Part shown: one piece after another, positions 1-28,352 of the stretch | Layout: the number at the start of each line of letters is the position of its first letter | Numbering within the stretch: position 1 is the stretch's first letter | Source of the DNA: Actinostola sp. cb2023 | Lineage: Eukaryota > Cnidaria > Anthozoa > Actiniaria > Actinostolidae | NCBI GenBank assembly: GCA_033675265.1 | Contig: JAUJYZ010001549.1 | Span: forward strand, 230,001-294,000 | Length of the DNA: 64,000 nucleotides | Direction of reading: 5' to 3' | Translations under genes and position numbers: made by a program | Notes under the pieces: model-generated | The model's database searches: none | What the model was told of the DNA's origin: nothing | Seen by the model: only the letters and a program-made list of their open reading frames with translations

Positions 1-1050
1 TCATATATCACCATCATTATCATCATCATCATATATCACCATCATTATTATCATCATCATCATATATCATCATCATTATTATCATCATCATCATATATCA
101 CCATCATTATTATCATCATCATCATATATCATCATCATCATTATCATCATCATCATATATCACCATCATTATTATCATCATCATCATATATCACCATCAT
201 TATTATCATCATCATCATATATCATCATCATCATCATCATATATCACCATCATTATCATCATCATCATATATCATCACCATCATTATCATCATCATCATA
301 TATCATCATCATTATTATCATCATCATCATATATCACCATCATTATCATCATCATCATATATCATCACCATCATTATCATCATCATCATATATCATCATC
401 ATTATCATCATCATCATCATCATATATCACCATCATTATCATCATCATCATATATCACCATCATTATTATCATCATCATCATATATCACCATCATTATTA
501 TCATCATCATCATATATCACCATCATTATTATCATCATCATCATATATCACCATCATCATCATCATATATCATCATCATCATATATCACCATCATCATCA
601 TCATATATCACCATCATCATCATCATATATCACCATCATCATCATCATATATCACCATCACCATCATTATTATCATCATCATATATCACCATCATTATCA
701 TCATCATCATATATCACCATCATTATTATCATCATCATCATATATCATCATCATTATCATCATCATCATCATCATATATCATCATTATTATCATTATCAT
801 CATCATCATATATCACCATCATCATCATCATATATCACCATCATCATCATCATATATCACCATCATCATCATATATCACCATCATCATCATCATATATCA
901 TCATCATTATTATCATCATCATCATCATATATCATCATCATCATCATATATCACCATCATTATTATTATCATCATCATCATATATCACCATCATTATTAT
1001 CATCATCATCATATATCACCATCATTATTATTATCATCATCATCATCATC
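1..1050. repeat. ATC-rich compound satellite
   Basis: About 1 kb of (ATC)n interrupted at short intervals by ATATATC(A/C)CC, giving ragged units of about 25-45 bp. It lies upstream of the first visible HPS5 exon, so it is presumably intronic. Open frames here are repeat artefacts. Confidence 0.9.
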
Positions 1051-1278
1051 AAGATGATATCAACATCCTGTACCAACAGTATGTTGGGTGTAGTTATCTG
1101 GCTGAATTTAATCTTAAAGTAAGACTGTTGTTCGTGACTGATGTTTCGACTACCTGTGCAATAGTTATCTTCAGTGTCCAAGTGAAAAGAGAAATTTGAT
1201 TATGGCATAGTACATAACATGTGCACTGTAATCTTATCTATTGTTGATTGATTATCAATCTTCTTCATTAATGTTTAG

Positions 1279-17098
<15,820 letters not shown>

Positions 17099-17526
17099 TT
17101 CCACACACAAGAGCATTGTGTGCGTGCATAAAAGGCACGCTGGAGAAAATGAAGCATAAAAGTGCCGTAGGAAATTGCCAATTGGTTCACGTGATGCGGG
17201 ATTACTGGTGTCGCACTAAGAAAACACATGATAGGAAAAACACGTAATTCACGCCATTAATTTATCTGCACATGTGCAGAAGTAATAGAATTATAGTCGA
17301 GTCCCACATGGTTAAGAGAGTACAATTGATATGATAAGAAATGAAAATCCCATATATCTAATAACAAAAATGGACTTAAAATTGAACAAATTAGATACTT
17401 ACAGAAACAATCTATTTTATTGAAAGCATTCAATTTCAATACATTTTTACAATTATTTTTCTATAAACTGGTTGCTTCTCATAACATTCATAGAAAACGA
17501 TAAATGTCAATTTCATACATTTGGGT

Positions 17527-17719
17527 AGCCTGCGTTGTTGGCGGTATGCGAGGGAGGGAGTTGGGGGGGGGAGGGAGGGAGTTGGGGGAGGAGGGGGGGG
17601 GGGGGAAGGAGGGAGTTGGGGGGAGGGCATTGTGGTGGCATGGGGGGGTGGCGGGTACATGCGAGGGAGAGAGTTGGGGGGAGGCAGGAATGAATACCAC
17701 TGACCACCAGCAACGCAGG
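17527..17719. mobile_element. G-rich palindromic element between convergent genes
   Basis: Inverted ends GCCTGCGTTGTTGGCGG and CCACCAGCAACGCAGGC enclose runs of GGGAGG and GAGTTGGGGG on the + strand, a strong G-quadruplex candidate. It lies between the HPS5 stop and the LRRIQ1 3' end. Confidence 0.6.
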
Positions 17720-17812
17720 CACATGGGAAGAGAAAAATGTATTTTTGGGACATACTGTAAATTAGATAGGAAGATATCTCAATGAATTACTAGAATATTT
17801 TTGAAATTATTC

Positions 17813-17824
17813 AAATAAATAAAC
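17813..17824 (+). terminator. Candidate polyadenylation signal for HPS5
   Basis: Two overlapping AATAAA hexamers about 715 bp after the HPS5 stop. It is the first good signal I see on this strand; use is inferred. Confidence 0.35.
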
Positions 17825-17984
17825 TTTGCTACAACTCAGTACAATGCAACTTATTGGTGAAACTCTGGAATTACTTCCTCTTGTTAGCGAAGAAAAACGA
17901 ACTTGTCGTAATATAAAATTGTTTCCCCGTGAAAAATATGGTCCAAGAAATAATACTTCCCAGCCCCCTCGCCGTCTTGTGTCT

Positions 17985-18107
17985 CTCGTGACGTCATCTT
18001 TGTTCTCTTCTTTCATTGGTCATTCGTGCGCCTGCGCTGTTGCTCTTCTCATTGGAGCGACTGATGGATCCTGATACCGCAGACCTGGCTGCAAGGTTTG
18101 GCACTGA
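17985..18107 (+). promoter_or_regulatory. CRE/CCAAT promoter-like patch with a possible first exon
   Basis: A full CRE (TGACGTCA, 17989-17996) and two ATTGG boxes (18015 and 18051) precede ATG at 18064. The ATG opens 14 codons (MDPDTADLAARFGT) and then meets a consensus GTAAGT donor at 18108. No downstream exon was found, and the patch lies at the LRRIQ1 3' end. It may be an orphan promoter, the start of a nested gene, or chance. Confidence 0.3.
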
Positions 18108-18112
18108 GTAAG

Positions 18113-18118
18113 TTTTTA
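18113..18118 (-). terminator. Candidate polyadenylation signal for LRRIQ1
   Basis: AATAAA on the minus strand, about 140 bp beyond the LRRIQ1 stop codon at 18259-18261. Confidence 0.45.
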
Positions 18119-18258
18119 TTGCAGGAAAATGGACGTCTAGTGACGGAGAGAATTAGGTCAAGAATGACAAGATGAATTCAGGCGTGAAGTTTAGAATGAA
18201 ATTTGCAGGCTTGTTTTCTCTATAGCAACTCAAGCATAGGAAGATGCTTACGCTGTGC

Positions 18259-21200
18259 TTATACATGCATTAGGTCCGTTTCACAGAGACATAACTCCTC
18301 CTCTGCCTGTATCGCTAGTGAAAACCTTGAGACATAGCGTGACATGTGACATGATGTGGCGTGACATATAGTGTGACAGCATGACATATAGTGTGACATA
18401 CAGCGTGACAGCATGGCATATAGTGTGACATATACCATGACAGTGTGACATATAGCATGACATAGTGTGACAACGTGATATATAGCATGACATATAGTGT
18501 GACAGCATGACATATAGTGTGACAACGTGACATATAGTGTGACAGCATGACATATAGTATGACAACGTGACATATAGTGTGACATAGCATGACATATAGT
18601 ATGACAACGTGACATATAGTGTGACATTGTGACGTGACAGCATGACAGTGTGTGGCAACGTGACATATAGTGTGACAGCATGACATATAGTATGACAACG
18701 TGACATATAGCATGACATAGTATGACAACGTGACATATAGTGTGACATAGCATGACATATAGTATGACAACGTGACATATAGTGTGACATACCATGACAT
18801 TGTGATGTGACAGCATGACATAGTGTGGCAACGTGACATATAGTGTGACATAGCATGACATATAGTATGACAACATGACATATAGTGTGACATATAGCAT
18901 GACATATAGTATGACAACGTGACATATAGTGTGACATATACATGACAGTGTGACATATGGTGTGGCATACAGCATGACATATAGTGTGATAATAGCATGA
19001 CATAGAGCAAGACAGTGACATATAGCACGACATACCTTCAGTTACGGAGGAGTTTCGTCGAGGCGTCAACTCCTCAGACATGTGTTCCCGAATCAGAGTA
19101 GGATTTGACTAACGATAAGAAACACCATGTAAGTAATTGAATCTTCATGAAAGCACCTCCAGTACTAACTCACCACAAGAGAGATGTTTCTGCCCGCTAG
19201 CTGTACTGGGTCCAACTGCGGCAGACTGACTGGAGATTTGGAGAGAGAAGGAGTCTTTCTTGACGGTTTCTTGGTCTTTGTTGGAGTAGTGTAGTTGTGG
19301 GTGAATCTGTCTTCTTGGTCCTCGTGTACAACGCCTTGACTATGAACCCAACTGGAGAAAAATAGAATGGAAAGTGAATGAATGGAAGGGAAAGTGAATG
19401 AATGGAAGGGAAAGTGAATGAATGGAAGGGAAAGTGAATGAATGGAAGGGAAAGTGAAGGAATGGAAGTGAATGAATGGAAGGGAAATTGAATGAATGGA
19501 AGGGAAAGTGAATGAATGGGGAGGGAAAGTGAATGAATGGAAGGGAAAGTGAATGAATGGGAAGGAACAAGAAGACAACAAAAAGGAAAGGAGATAGAAA
19601 GGAAGAATGAAATGAAAGGAGGGAGCGAGAACGGAAGAGGGAGGGAGGACAAAATGAAAGAAGGAAGGGAGAGAGGGGAGGGGAGAAGAAATGAAAGGAA
19701 GGGAATGAGGGAGGTAGGAATACCTGTATGTCATCTGAGCTTTTGCTTCTTGTTCAGACGTTGGTGTGGAGGATCCTGAAGGCAACCTGCATGCTTGATG
19801 CTCTGGGAAAGAAGTTGTTCTACCCATGTCAACATTCCTTATATGGTCATCACATCCTTATATGTCAAAGTGTGAGCAACATGAAATCCTTATATGGTCA
19901 TGACATCCTTATAAGGTAAATATTAATGAACGTTTACATCCTTAAATGGTCATGACATCCTTATATGTAAATATCATTATATATGGTAGTGGTATCCTTT
20001 TAATGTAAAAGTGGACATGCATCCTTATATGGTTATAACATCCTTATATGGTTATAACATCCTTATATGGTTATAACATCCTTGTATGGTTATAACATCC
20101 TTGTATGGTTATAACATCCTTGTATGGTTATAACATCCTTGTATGGTTATAACATCCTTATATGGCTATAACATCCTTATATGGCTATAACATCCTTATA
20201 TGGCTATAACATCCTTATATGGCTATAACATCCTTATATGGCTATAACATCCTTATATGGCTATTACATCCTTATATGGTTATAACATCCTTATATGGTT
20301 ATAACATCCTTATATGGTTATAACATCCTTATATGGTTATAACATCCTTATATGGTTATAACATCCTTATATGGTTATAACATCCTTATATGGTTATAAC
20401 ATCCTTATATGGTTATAACATCCTTATATGGTTATAACATCCTTATATGGTTATAACATCCTTATATGGTTATAACATCCTTATATGGTATACAAATACC
20501 TGCAAAGTAATCGACACGTTGTGGTTGTCGTTTTGGTGGTGGCTTGACGTCTCGCAATTTGTTTGCTTCATCGAGTTTCTTGAACAATGCGAGACGCTTT
20601 GTGGGATCTTTGCCGTGAAAAAAGGAGGAAAAAGTTAAAAGAAAACATCAAAATAATTTGACACTGAAAGAGTCAAGCTTTCATACCAAGCAATCTCCTT
20701 TTCCTGGCAGGATTGTACTTCATTTTATTTGCACGTTTCCACATCAGCTCTGCAGTCAAGGCACTCTTCAACCCCCTGTAGAGTAGAAAACGTTAAAGCA
20801 TGTGTATGCCATGCCCTCATTGAGGGTTTCCTAACTTTTCGTCGAACAGGATTCAAGCACTTCCTATAATTTGCACAACAACAACAACAACAACAATATT
20901 TCTTTGTTGCAGCCACAATTTTTATTAATGTTATTACATGTATACTAAAAAGATAAATGAATAGCATACAAATATTGCGCCTCCAAACACTAAAGGTTGC
21001 TACACTCAAGGGGACATAAAGCAGGGCGTGTCACAGGGACCACATTTGTGCCCATGACACGACCCTTACCAAGAAAATTTGATATGATGGGCGGGTCACG
21101 TTCTGGCTGCAAAATTCTGTTCATGGTACGTCCCCACGTACATAGCAACCTTAACAATGTTCCACCATAATATATGCACATGCACAGATGCAAACAATCG

Positions 21201-24200
21201 ATTCTTCTTTATACCATTCGTTGCTCATTTCCTCTGCACGATGGGTCAGGTGACTATGTGTCCCAGATTTAACTGACACTAGGTCTAGCTCGGGGCTTTG
21301 TTTGAGATGTATTCCAGGAACTCGTCGCTGATTGGTTGCTGGGTCTAGTCCCATGGGTGAATCTGCTGACCGCCATGCTTGTCGTGGTTGGTGGGATTTG
21401 CTTGGTATCTGAGAGAAGGAATTGACGGTTAAACCTTTTTCTAACTCACATTGAGTATGAACGTTGTACAAGGACTTACTCGTGTCTCGCCAGTCTTGGG
21501 AAGCGCTGGTCCTCTGAAATAGGAAACAAAATGCATCATAAAATACTTATAAAGATCAATATTCGTTGTGGTTCGTAGTACACTAGAAACAAGCAGTGAA
21601 AACAAGAACCATTAACCGAATATGGAATTTCGTTACCAAATAAGGAATTTTGTAACCAAATATGGGATTTCGTCAGCAAATAAGGAATACCAAATATGGA
21701 ATGTTGTTGCCAAATAAGGAATTTTGTTACCAAATATGGAATTTTGTTGCCAAATAAGGAATTTTGTTACCAAATATGGAATGTTGTTGCCAAATAAGGA
21801 ATTTTGTTACCAAATATGGAATTTTGTTGCCAAATAAGGAATTTTGTTACCAAATATGGAATTTTGTTACCAAATAAGGAAAGTGGACAAAGAATGTTTT
21901 TATCAATAGATGTTTGATATGTTTATTTTCCAGTCTCCTCTTTAGACAACCAAGATGTGACTGTCTACCTGTAAGTACGTTAGTAGTACCTTGAGGGTAG
22001 CTGTGGTGTATCTGTGGGCGTCCAGCCTTCAAGGAACCCAGCGTCGAAATCAAACGCAGATAAATCGACCTCCTCATCGTAGTTAAAGTCATCGTCATCG
22101 CTGCTGTCATATTTGACTGCTTGAAGTGCTTGAGCAAGAATATGACGCACTCGGTAACCACGGTAACATGCCTAAACAAACATGGATACAGATAAGAAAC
22201 TGCAATACTAGCAACAGAGTAATAGACAACAACCACTAACGATGACAGGCAGACAAACTATTTTGGAACACAAGTCACTTGTGGTTGGTGTGAGTTATTG
22301 CTGGTTTTCACGTGACGTCATGATGGCCATGTTGGATCCCGATAACGAAGCATTCCTCATTAGCTTCTCTTGTTTGTACCATCAACACACAACAAACATG
22401 ATCATGATCAGATCACAATAACCATCATCATCATCAATCATCATCACCACCATCATCATAATCATCATCATCACCACCACTACCATCATCATCACCATCA
22501 TCATCACTACATGTACCACCACCACCATCATCACCACCATCATCATCACCACCACCATCATTATCATCATCATCATCACCACCATCATCATCACCATCAT
22601 CATCATTATTATCATCATCATCATCGTTATTATCATCATCAACAGGCCACTAACCTGTATTGTAGTAGCTGCAGCGTCGTGACGTGCATCCCATAATGCC
22701 TTGCGTGCCCTAGACACATGTGACTTCCGTTTGATTCTAGAACGTACTGAGTAACCTCGCCATGTTGTTTGGATAGTTACTGCCGCTAACCACTACACAA
22801 ACCAAGGTACAAGTACGTTACGAGGTGGAAAGTGATGCAAGAGTGGAGAGAGAGAGAGGAAAACGTGAAAAGGGGGAGGGGAGGGGAATTTAAGATGAAT
22901 GGGGAGGAGAGGGTAAGTCAAACTTGTTAGTTCTTTCGAGAACCCCCTAAACCTCCAGGACTATGATGCATCACTTACAAATACTCAATATATCACCAAG
23001 CAGTTTAACGGTTTTTATATCATTTTTACCCGTTTCATCTGGACGTCAATCAGATGTCTGATGTGCCATCCTCTCCACACGGCTTGGATCTTCACTGCGG
23101 CTTCTGTGTGTTTTCTTTGTAAATAAAAGCATGCATGAGAACAATGATGACATCATTAACGTATAATGTCATGGTAATGACATAAGGTATGGGTAATGAT
23201 GTCAGTGGTGTGATAATGATGTCACAAAGGTATGACGTCATGGTCATCATGCAATGTATGGGACAGACAGGATAATGACATCAGTGATGTGATAATGATG
23301 TCATGAAGATAGGGTCATGGATGACATATTGTGATGTCAGCATTGACATTCAAAAGATGATGTCATAAGATAAAAACCAACCAACCAACAAACAGTGCAA
23401 AAAGTTGAATTTTACCTTTGGTTGATCACTTTGCTTGTTTCTCGATGAGAACTAACTTGCTCAAACTTCTGCATCTTTGTTTCTGGTGCTGCAGTATTAG
23501 TCCTTCCAGTGTCTGGCTGAGCTTCCACTTCAGGCTGTTCATCTTTGCTGACTTCCTTCACTTCTCTCTCTTCTTCCACAGCTGTAGTACATTCTGAATG
23601 TTGTTCGACTCCCTGTCGCTCATGTTCACGTAAATGTGCTACAGATTGTTGATGGAGTTCGTTAAACTGTTGACTCTAAAGCAAAAGAAAGAAACGAGTT
23701 GAACACGAGTAAACCATTCACCCCTATTTTTCCACACCTGATCATGTGACTTTATTGCAATTTCATTCATTCTATTTTTAGTACGGAAATACTCTACTGA
23801 AGACAAGCAATTGAACGGTTTGAAATAAGAAAACAAGACAGAAGTGAAAATTGGCATATCTTGTCTTCATTCTCTTCTTCCCATTTTCTCTTCTTCCCAT
23901 TTTCTCAAGGAGAGGGTTATATTAGGAGGATAGGGTTAGGGAGGGGAGGGTTAAATAAGATTGTCATTATCACCTTGATATTTAATCTTTGAATGATTTT
24001 TGCAGGATCAGTTGTACTTTCGTCAATCAAACTGAAAAAAATTAAAACAAAATAAATGATGATCATAACTTGATCAAGGGAGATACTAGTATTGGGCTTC
24101 CTGTGGTGCTGTAGATTGCTTGGTGGGTACCCTGTGGTGCTGTAGATTGCTTGGTGGGTACCCTGTGGTGCTGTAGATTGCTTGGTGGGTACCCTGTGGT

Positions 24201-27200
24201 GCTGTATATTGCTTGGTGGGTACCCTGTGGTGCTACATAAATTGCTTGGTGGGTACCCTGTGGTGCTACATAAATTGCTTGGTGGGTACCCTGTGGTACA
24301 CTAACCACCAGCAAACAAGAACTCACCTTAGCTCATCGTGATGTCTTGATATCATGTCGTTGTATTCTTTTAGTTGCTTGTAACACGTTGCAATGAAGGG
24401 AGAGGACTTGGTGGTTGATGATGATGACTGGATGACAAAATAAAACAAGAGGTCATGAACCGATTAAAACAATATTGCGGCTGTACATTTTACCCAGTAA
24501 TCCTTTGCAAACCTTAACTGACAAGTTCATCAATAAAACAGGCATAACTTACTCTTGGTTGGAGTACTTCATCATCCAGTTGCGTCAAGAATAATAGCGT
24601 GTCAATAACAGCTTTCCTGGAATTGGAAATCTTGGTTAAGAATTATTGTATTGCTGATGATGATGGTAGTGATGGTAGTGATGGTCATGATGGTGATGAT
24701 GATAATCAATGATGATGATGGCGATGATGATAATGATGGTGATGATGATGATAATGATGGTCATGATGATGGTCATGATGATGATGATGGTCATGATGAT
24801 GATGATGGTCATGATGATGATGATGGTCATGATGATGATGATGGTCATGATGATGATGATGGTCATGATGATGATGATGATAATCAATGATGATGATGGT
24901 GATGATGATGATAATGATGGTGATGATGATGATAATGATGATGATGGTGATGATGATGGTAGTGATGGTCATGATGATGATGATGATGATGATAATGATG
25001 ATGATAATGATGGTAGTGATGATGATGATGGTGATGGACAAACCACCACCATAGACAAAATTCTATGGTGGTGATTGATAATCATAGTGATGATGACTAT
25101 GATTGATAATGATGCATTGATGATGGTTGATAATGAGGATGATGTTGGATGATAATGGTGATGTGCTGATGATGGATGATGATGATAATGGTGATGTGTT
25201 GATGATGGATGATGATAATGGTGATGCGTTGATGACGGTTGATAGTGATAGCAAGTGTCTCAACCTGCATTGTGGCTCCTCGTTGACAGGATTCCCTACA
25301 ATCTTCAAGACACAGAGTTCCTTGCACCCAGCAAGTCCAGGAACAAGACTATCGAGATCTGCAACAAATAAACACACAACACTCGGCTCCTGACAGCTTG
25401 ATTTGCAAGATTTGTCTGGACATCAAGAGAAGTAATACAAAATGCTGGGACTTTGTTAGCTCTAGCATAACAGCGACAAATGTGTACGTAGCAGGGACCC
25501 AATTTAGTAGAGCAACCATTTCCTGGCATTTGGGGTAAAATAGCCATGACAAAACTTGAAAAATTATATTCAATAGCTGAGTAAAGGTCCAGGTGCTAAC
25601 AAAAAACAGTATTTGATGTTTATGATTGATTGTACAGCAACCCAAAACTATGACCACTGTTAATGTATTTACATACTTCTGTCACCATTATTAGCCAATC
25701 AGCTTTAGACATGGCGAGTCAGAAGTATGCAAACACACTAAAGGTGGTCACTGTGAAATGGACTGTGTTTCTACTCACCAGAGATAAGATTATGGCTGAT
25801 GTTCAAAGACTTCAGCATAAAAAAACCTTCAAGTGAATCAATGCTGGATATGCTGCAAATAAAAAGACAGGTCAATACAATACAATAAATTATAATACAA
25901 TAGTTTATTTAGACATGTGTCGTCCAAGAGCGCGAAGCTCGTTCAAAATATGAACGTGGTCATTAGCAACCACTCTACTCTTCACATAGGTGGTCGCTTA
26001 CAAGAGGTAATAATTACAGTGTTTGCCAGAGATACAGTCGAATCTCTTGTAAGCGACCACCCTTGTTGTCAGGTAAGGTGGTCACTTATGAGAGGTGGTC
26101 GCTTACAAGAGGTAATAATTACAGTGTTTGACTTAGATACAGTCGAACCTCTCGTAGGCAACCACCCTTGTTGTCAGGTAAGGTGGTCACTTATGGGAGG
26201 TGGTCGCTTACAAGAGGTAATAATTACAGGGATTTACAACTGGTTTTACCTGTTTTGGGTGACAGACAGTAGGTGTAACGATGGTAACCAGGTATTCGCC
26301 AAAGGCTCTAGCATAGAGATACTGTTGTCGTCAAGCCATAATTCCCTTAGTAAGACATGATTGATCAACAGAGGTGGCTGAAATAGAAAAGAAACAATGA
26401 TGATGGTGGTTGTTATGATGATGGTGATGATAACGGTGGTGGTGATGGTGATGCTGATGACAGTGATGATCAGGTTGGTGATGATGGTGTTGATGATGAT
26501 GATGACGATGATGATGGAGATGATGGTTGGTAATGATGATGGTGTTGATGATGATGACAATGAAGATGATGATGGTGATGGTGATCATGATGATGGTTGG
26601 TTATGATGATGAAGATGGTTGGAGATGATGGTGATGATGATGGTGATGATGAAGGTGATGATGATGATGATGATGATGATGGTGTTGATGATGATGATAA
26701 TGAAGATGATGACAATGAAGATGATGATGGTGATCATGATGATGGTTGGTGATGATGGTGATGATGATGGTGATGATGGTTGGTGATGATGATGGTGATG
26801 ATTAATGTTATATACAAGTACATCAGTGTACAGAGAGTAAGCACTAACCTTCTGTAAGTTGTTTCCAGTTAGGTTCAATATCTGAAGTAACTGACAGCTG
26901 TCAATCTCTTTGACTCCAGGTAAATGGTTGTTGGTACAGCTGAGTGACTGTAGTCTAGGCAGATTGGATAATCCCTGGAGAAAGAAAGAACAGTTTTGAA
27001 AAAATGAATTGTAGTGAAACAAGAAAGCATTAGGAAGCAAGGAAGCAAGCAAGCAAGCAAGCAAGGAAGCAAGCAAGCAAGGAAGCAAGCAAGCAAGAAA
27101 GAAAGCAAGCAAGAAAGCAAGCAAGGAGGAAGCAAGCAAGCAAGGAAGCAAACATGCATGCAAGCAAGCAAGCAAACAAGCAAGCAAGGGAGTGAGCAAG

Positions 27201-27251
27201 CAAGCAAGCAAGCAAACAAGCAAGCAAACAAGAATGCAAGCAAGCAAGCAA

Positions 27252-27287
<36 letters not shown>

Positions 27288-28320
27288 ACAAACAAGAATG
27301 CAAGCAAGCAAGCAAACAAGCAAGCAAGAATGCAAGCAAACAAGCAAAGAAAGAAGGAAGCAAGGAAGACTTGATCACTGATAACATGGTCCCAGGAGAC
27401 AAGGATATACTTGTTTTACATTACTCTATATGTACCTTGGTCATAATCAGTTGGTTGTTATCTAAGCTAAGTTTCTGAAGATTTGAACAAGTTGACAGGT
27501 CACCTAGAGAAAGTGGTAATGACGTTGAGTTAATCTAGGAGGAGAGAATGCAGTTGTCAATTTGAAAAGGATAAACCTCCTTGATTTGCCCTTCTTTTCA
27601 AACACTGCTCAAGGATAACAAGGATGCAAGAGCCATTTTCCTGTGCTGAACTTTTTCAAGTACAACAAGAAACTGAAATTTTCAACTGAGATGTTTTTCT
27701 CACCAATTCTTGTTATTCTGTTGTTTTTCAAGTCCAGATATCTCAGCCTTGTGCAGCCAGTAAGCCCTTGTACAGACGTTAGGTTGTTGTTGCTAAGCAA
27801 CAGCTCATCTAGTTGCGGCAGATCTCTGATGTTGATGTACTCTATTTTGTTGTTCTGTTATGAAAGAATAACAAGACGATTAACTTCTCATGTGCTTGTT
27901 ATTCATGATGATGATGATGTTGTTGATGATGGTGGTGATGAAAATGATGATGGTGATGGTGATGATGGTATAGATGATGATGATAGCGGTGGTGTTGTTG
28001 ATGATGGTGTTGTTGATGATGGTGGTGATGTTGTTGATGATGGTGGTGATGATGATGGTGGTGATGGTGATGGTGGTGGTAATGTTGATGATGGTGGTGA
28101 TGATGATGGTGATGATGGTGGTGGTAATGATGGTGGTGGTGGTGACGATGATGATGGTGGTGATGGTGATGATGGTGGTGGTAATGATGGTGGTAGTGAT
28201 GATGATGATGATAATGGTGATGTTGTTGTTGATGGTGTTGATGATGATGATGACTGACAATGATGATGTTGTTGAGATTGAAGATGATGGAGGTGATGTT
28301 CATAATGACATTGATAATGA

Positions 28321-28352
<32 letters not shown>

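Noticed and set aside
17826..18074. 82-codon + strand frame in the intergenic region
   Set aside because: No similarity recognised and no splice or conservation support; it covers the CRE/CCAAT patch and looks non-coding.
22321..22375. CACGTGACGTCATGATGGCC followed by an ATG as a promoter and start exon
   Set aside because: The frame is short without a clear donor and lies within an LRRIQ1 intron; only the CRE-like motif is notable.
27504..27534. Longer version of LRRIQ1 exon 27436-27503 using the outer AG
   Set aside because: Joining it to exon 27704-27854 gives an immediate stop; the inner AG restores frame and the LRR pattern.
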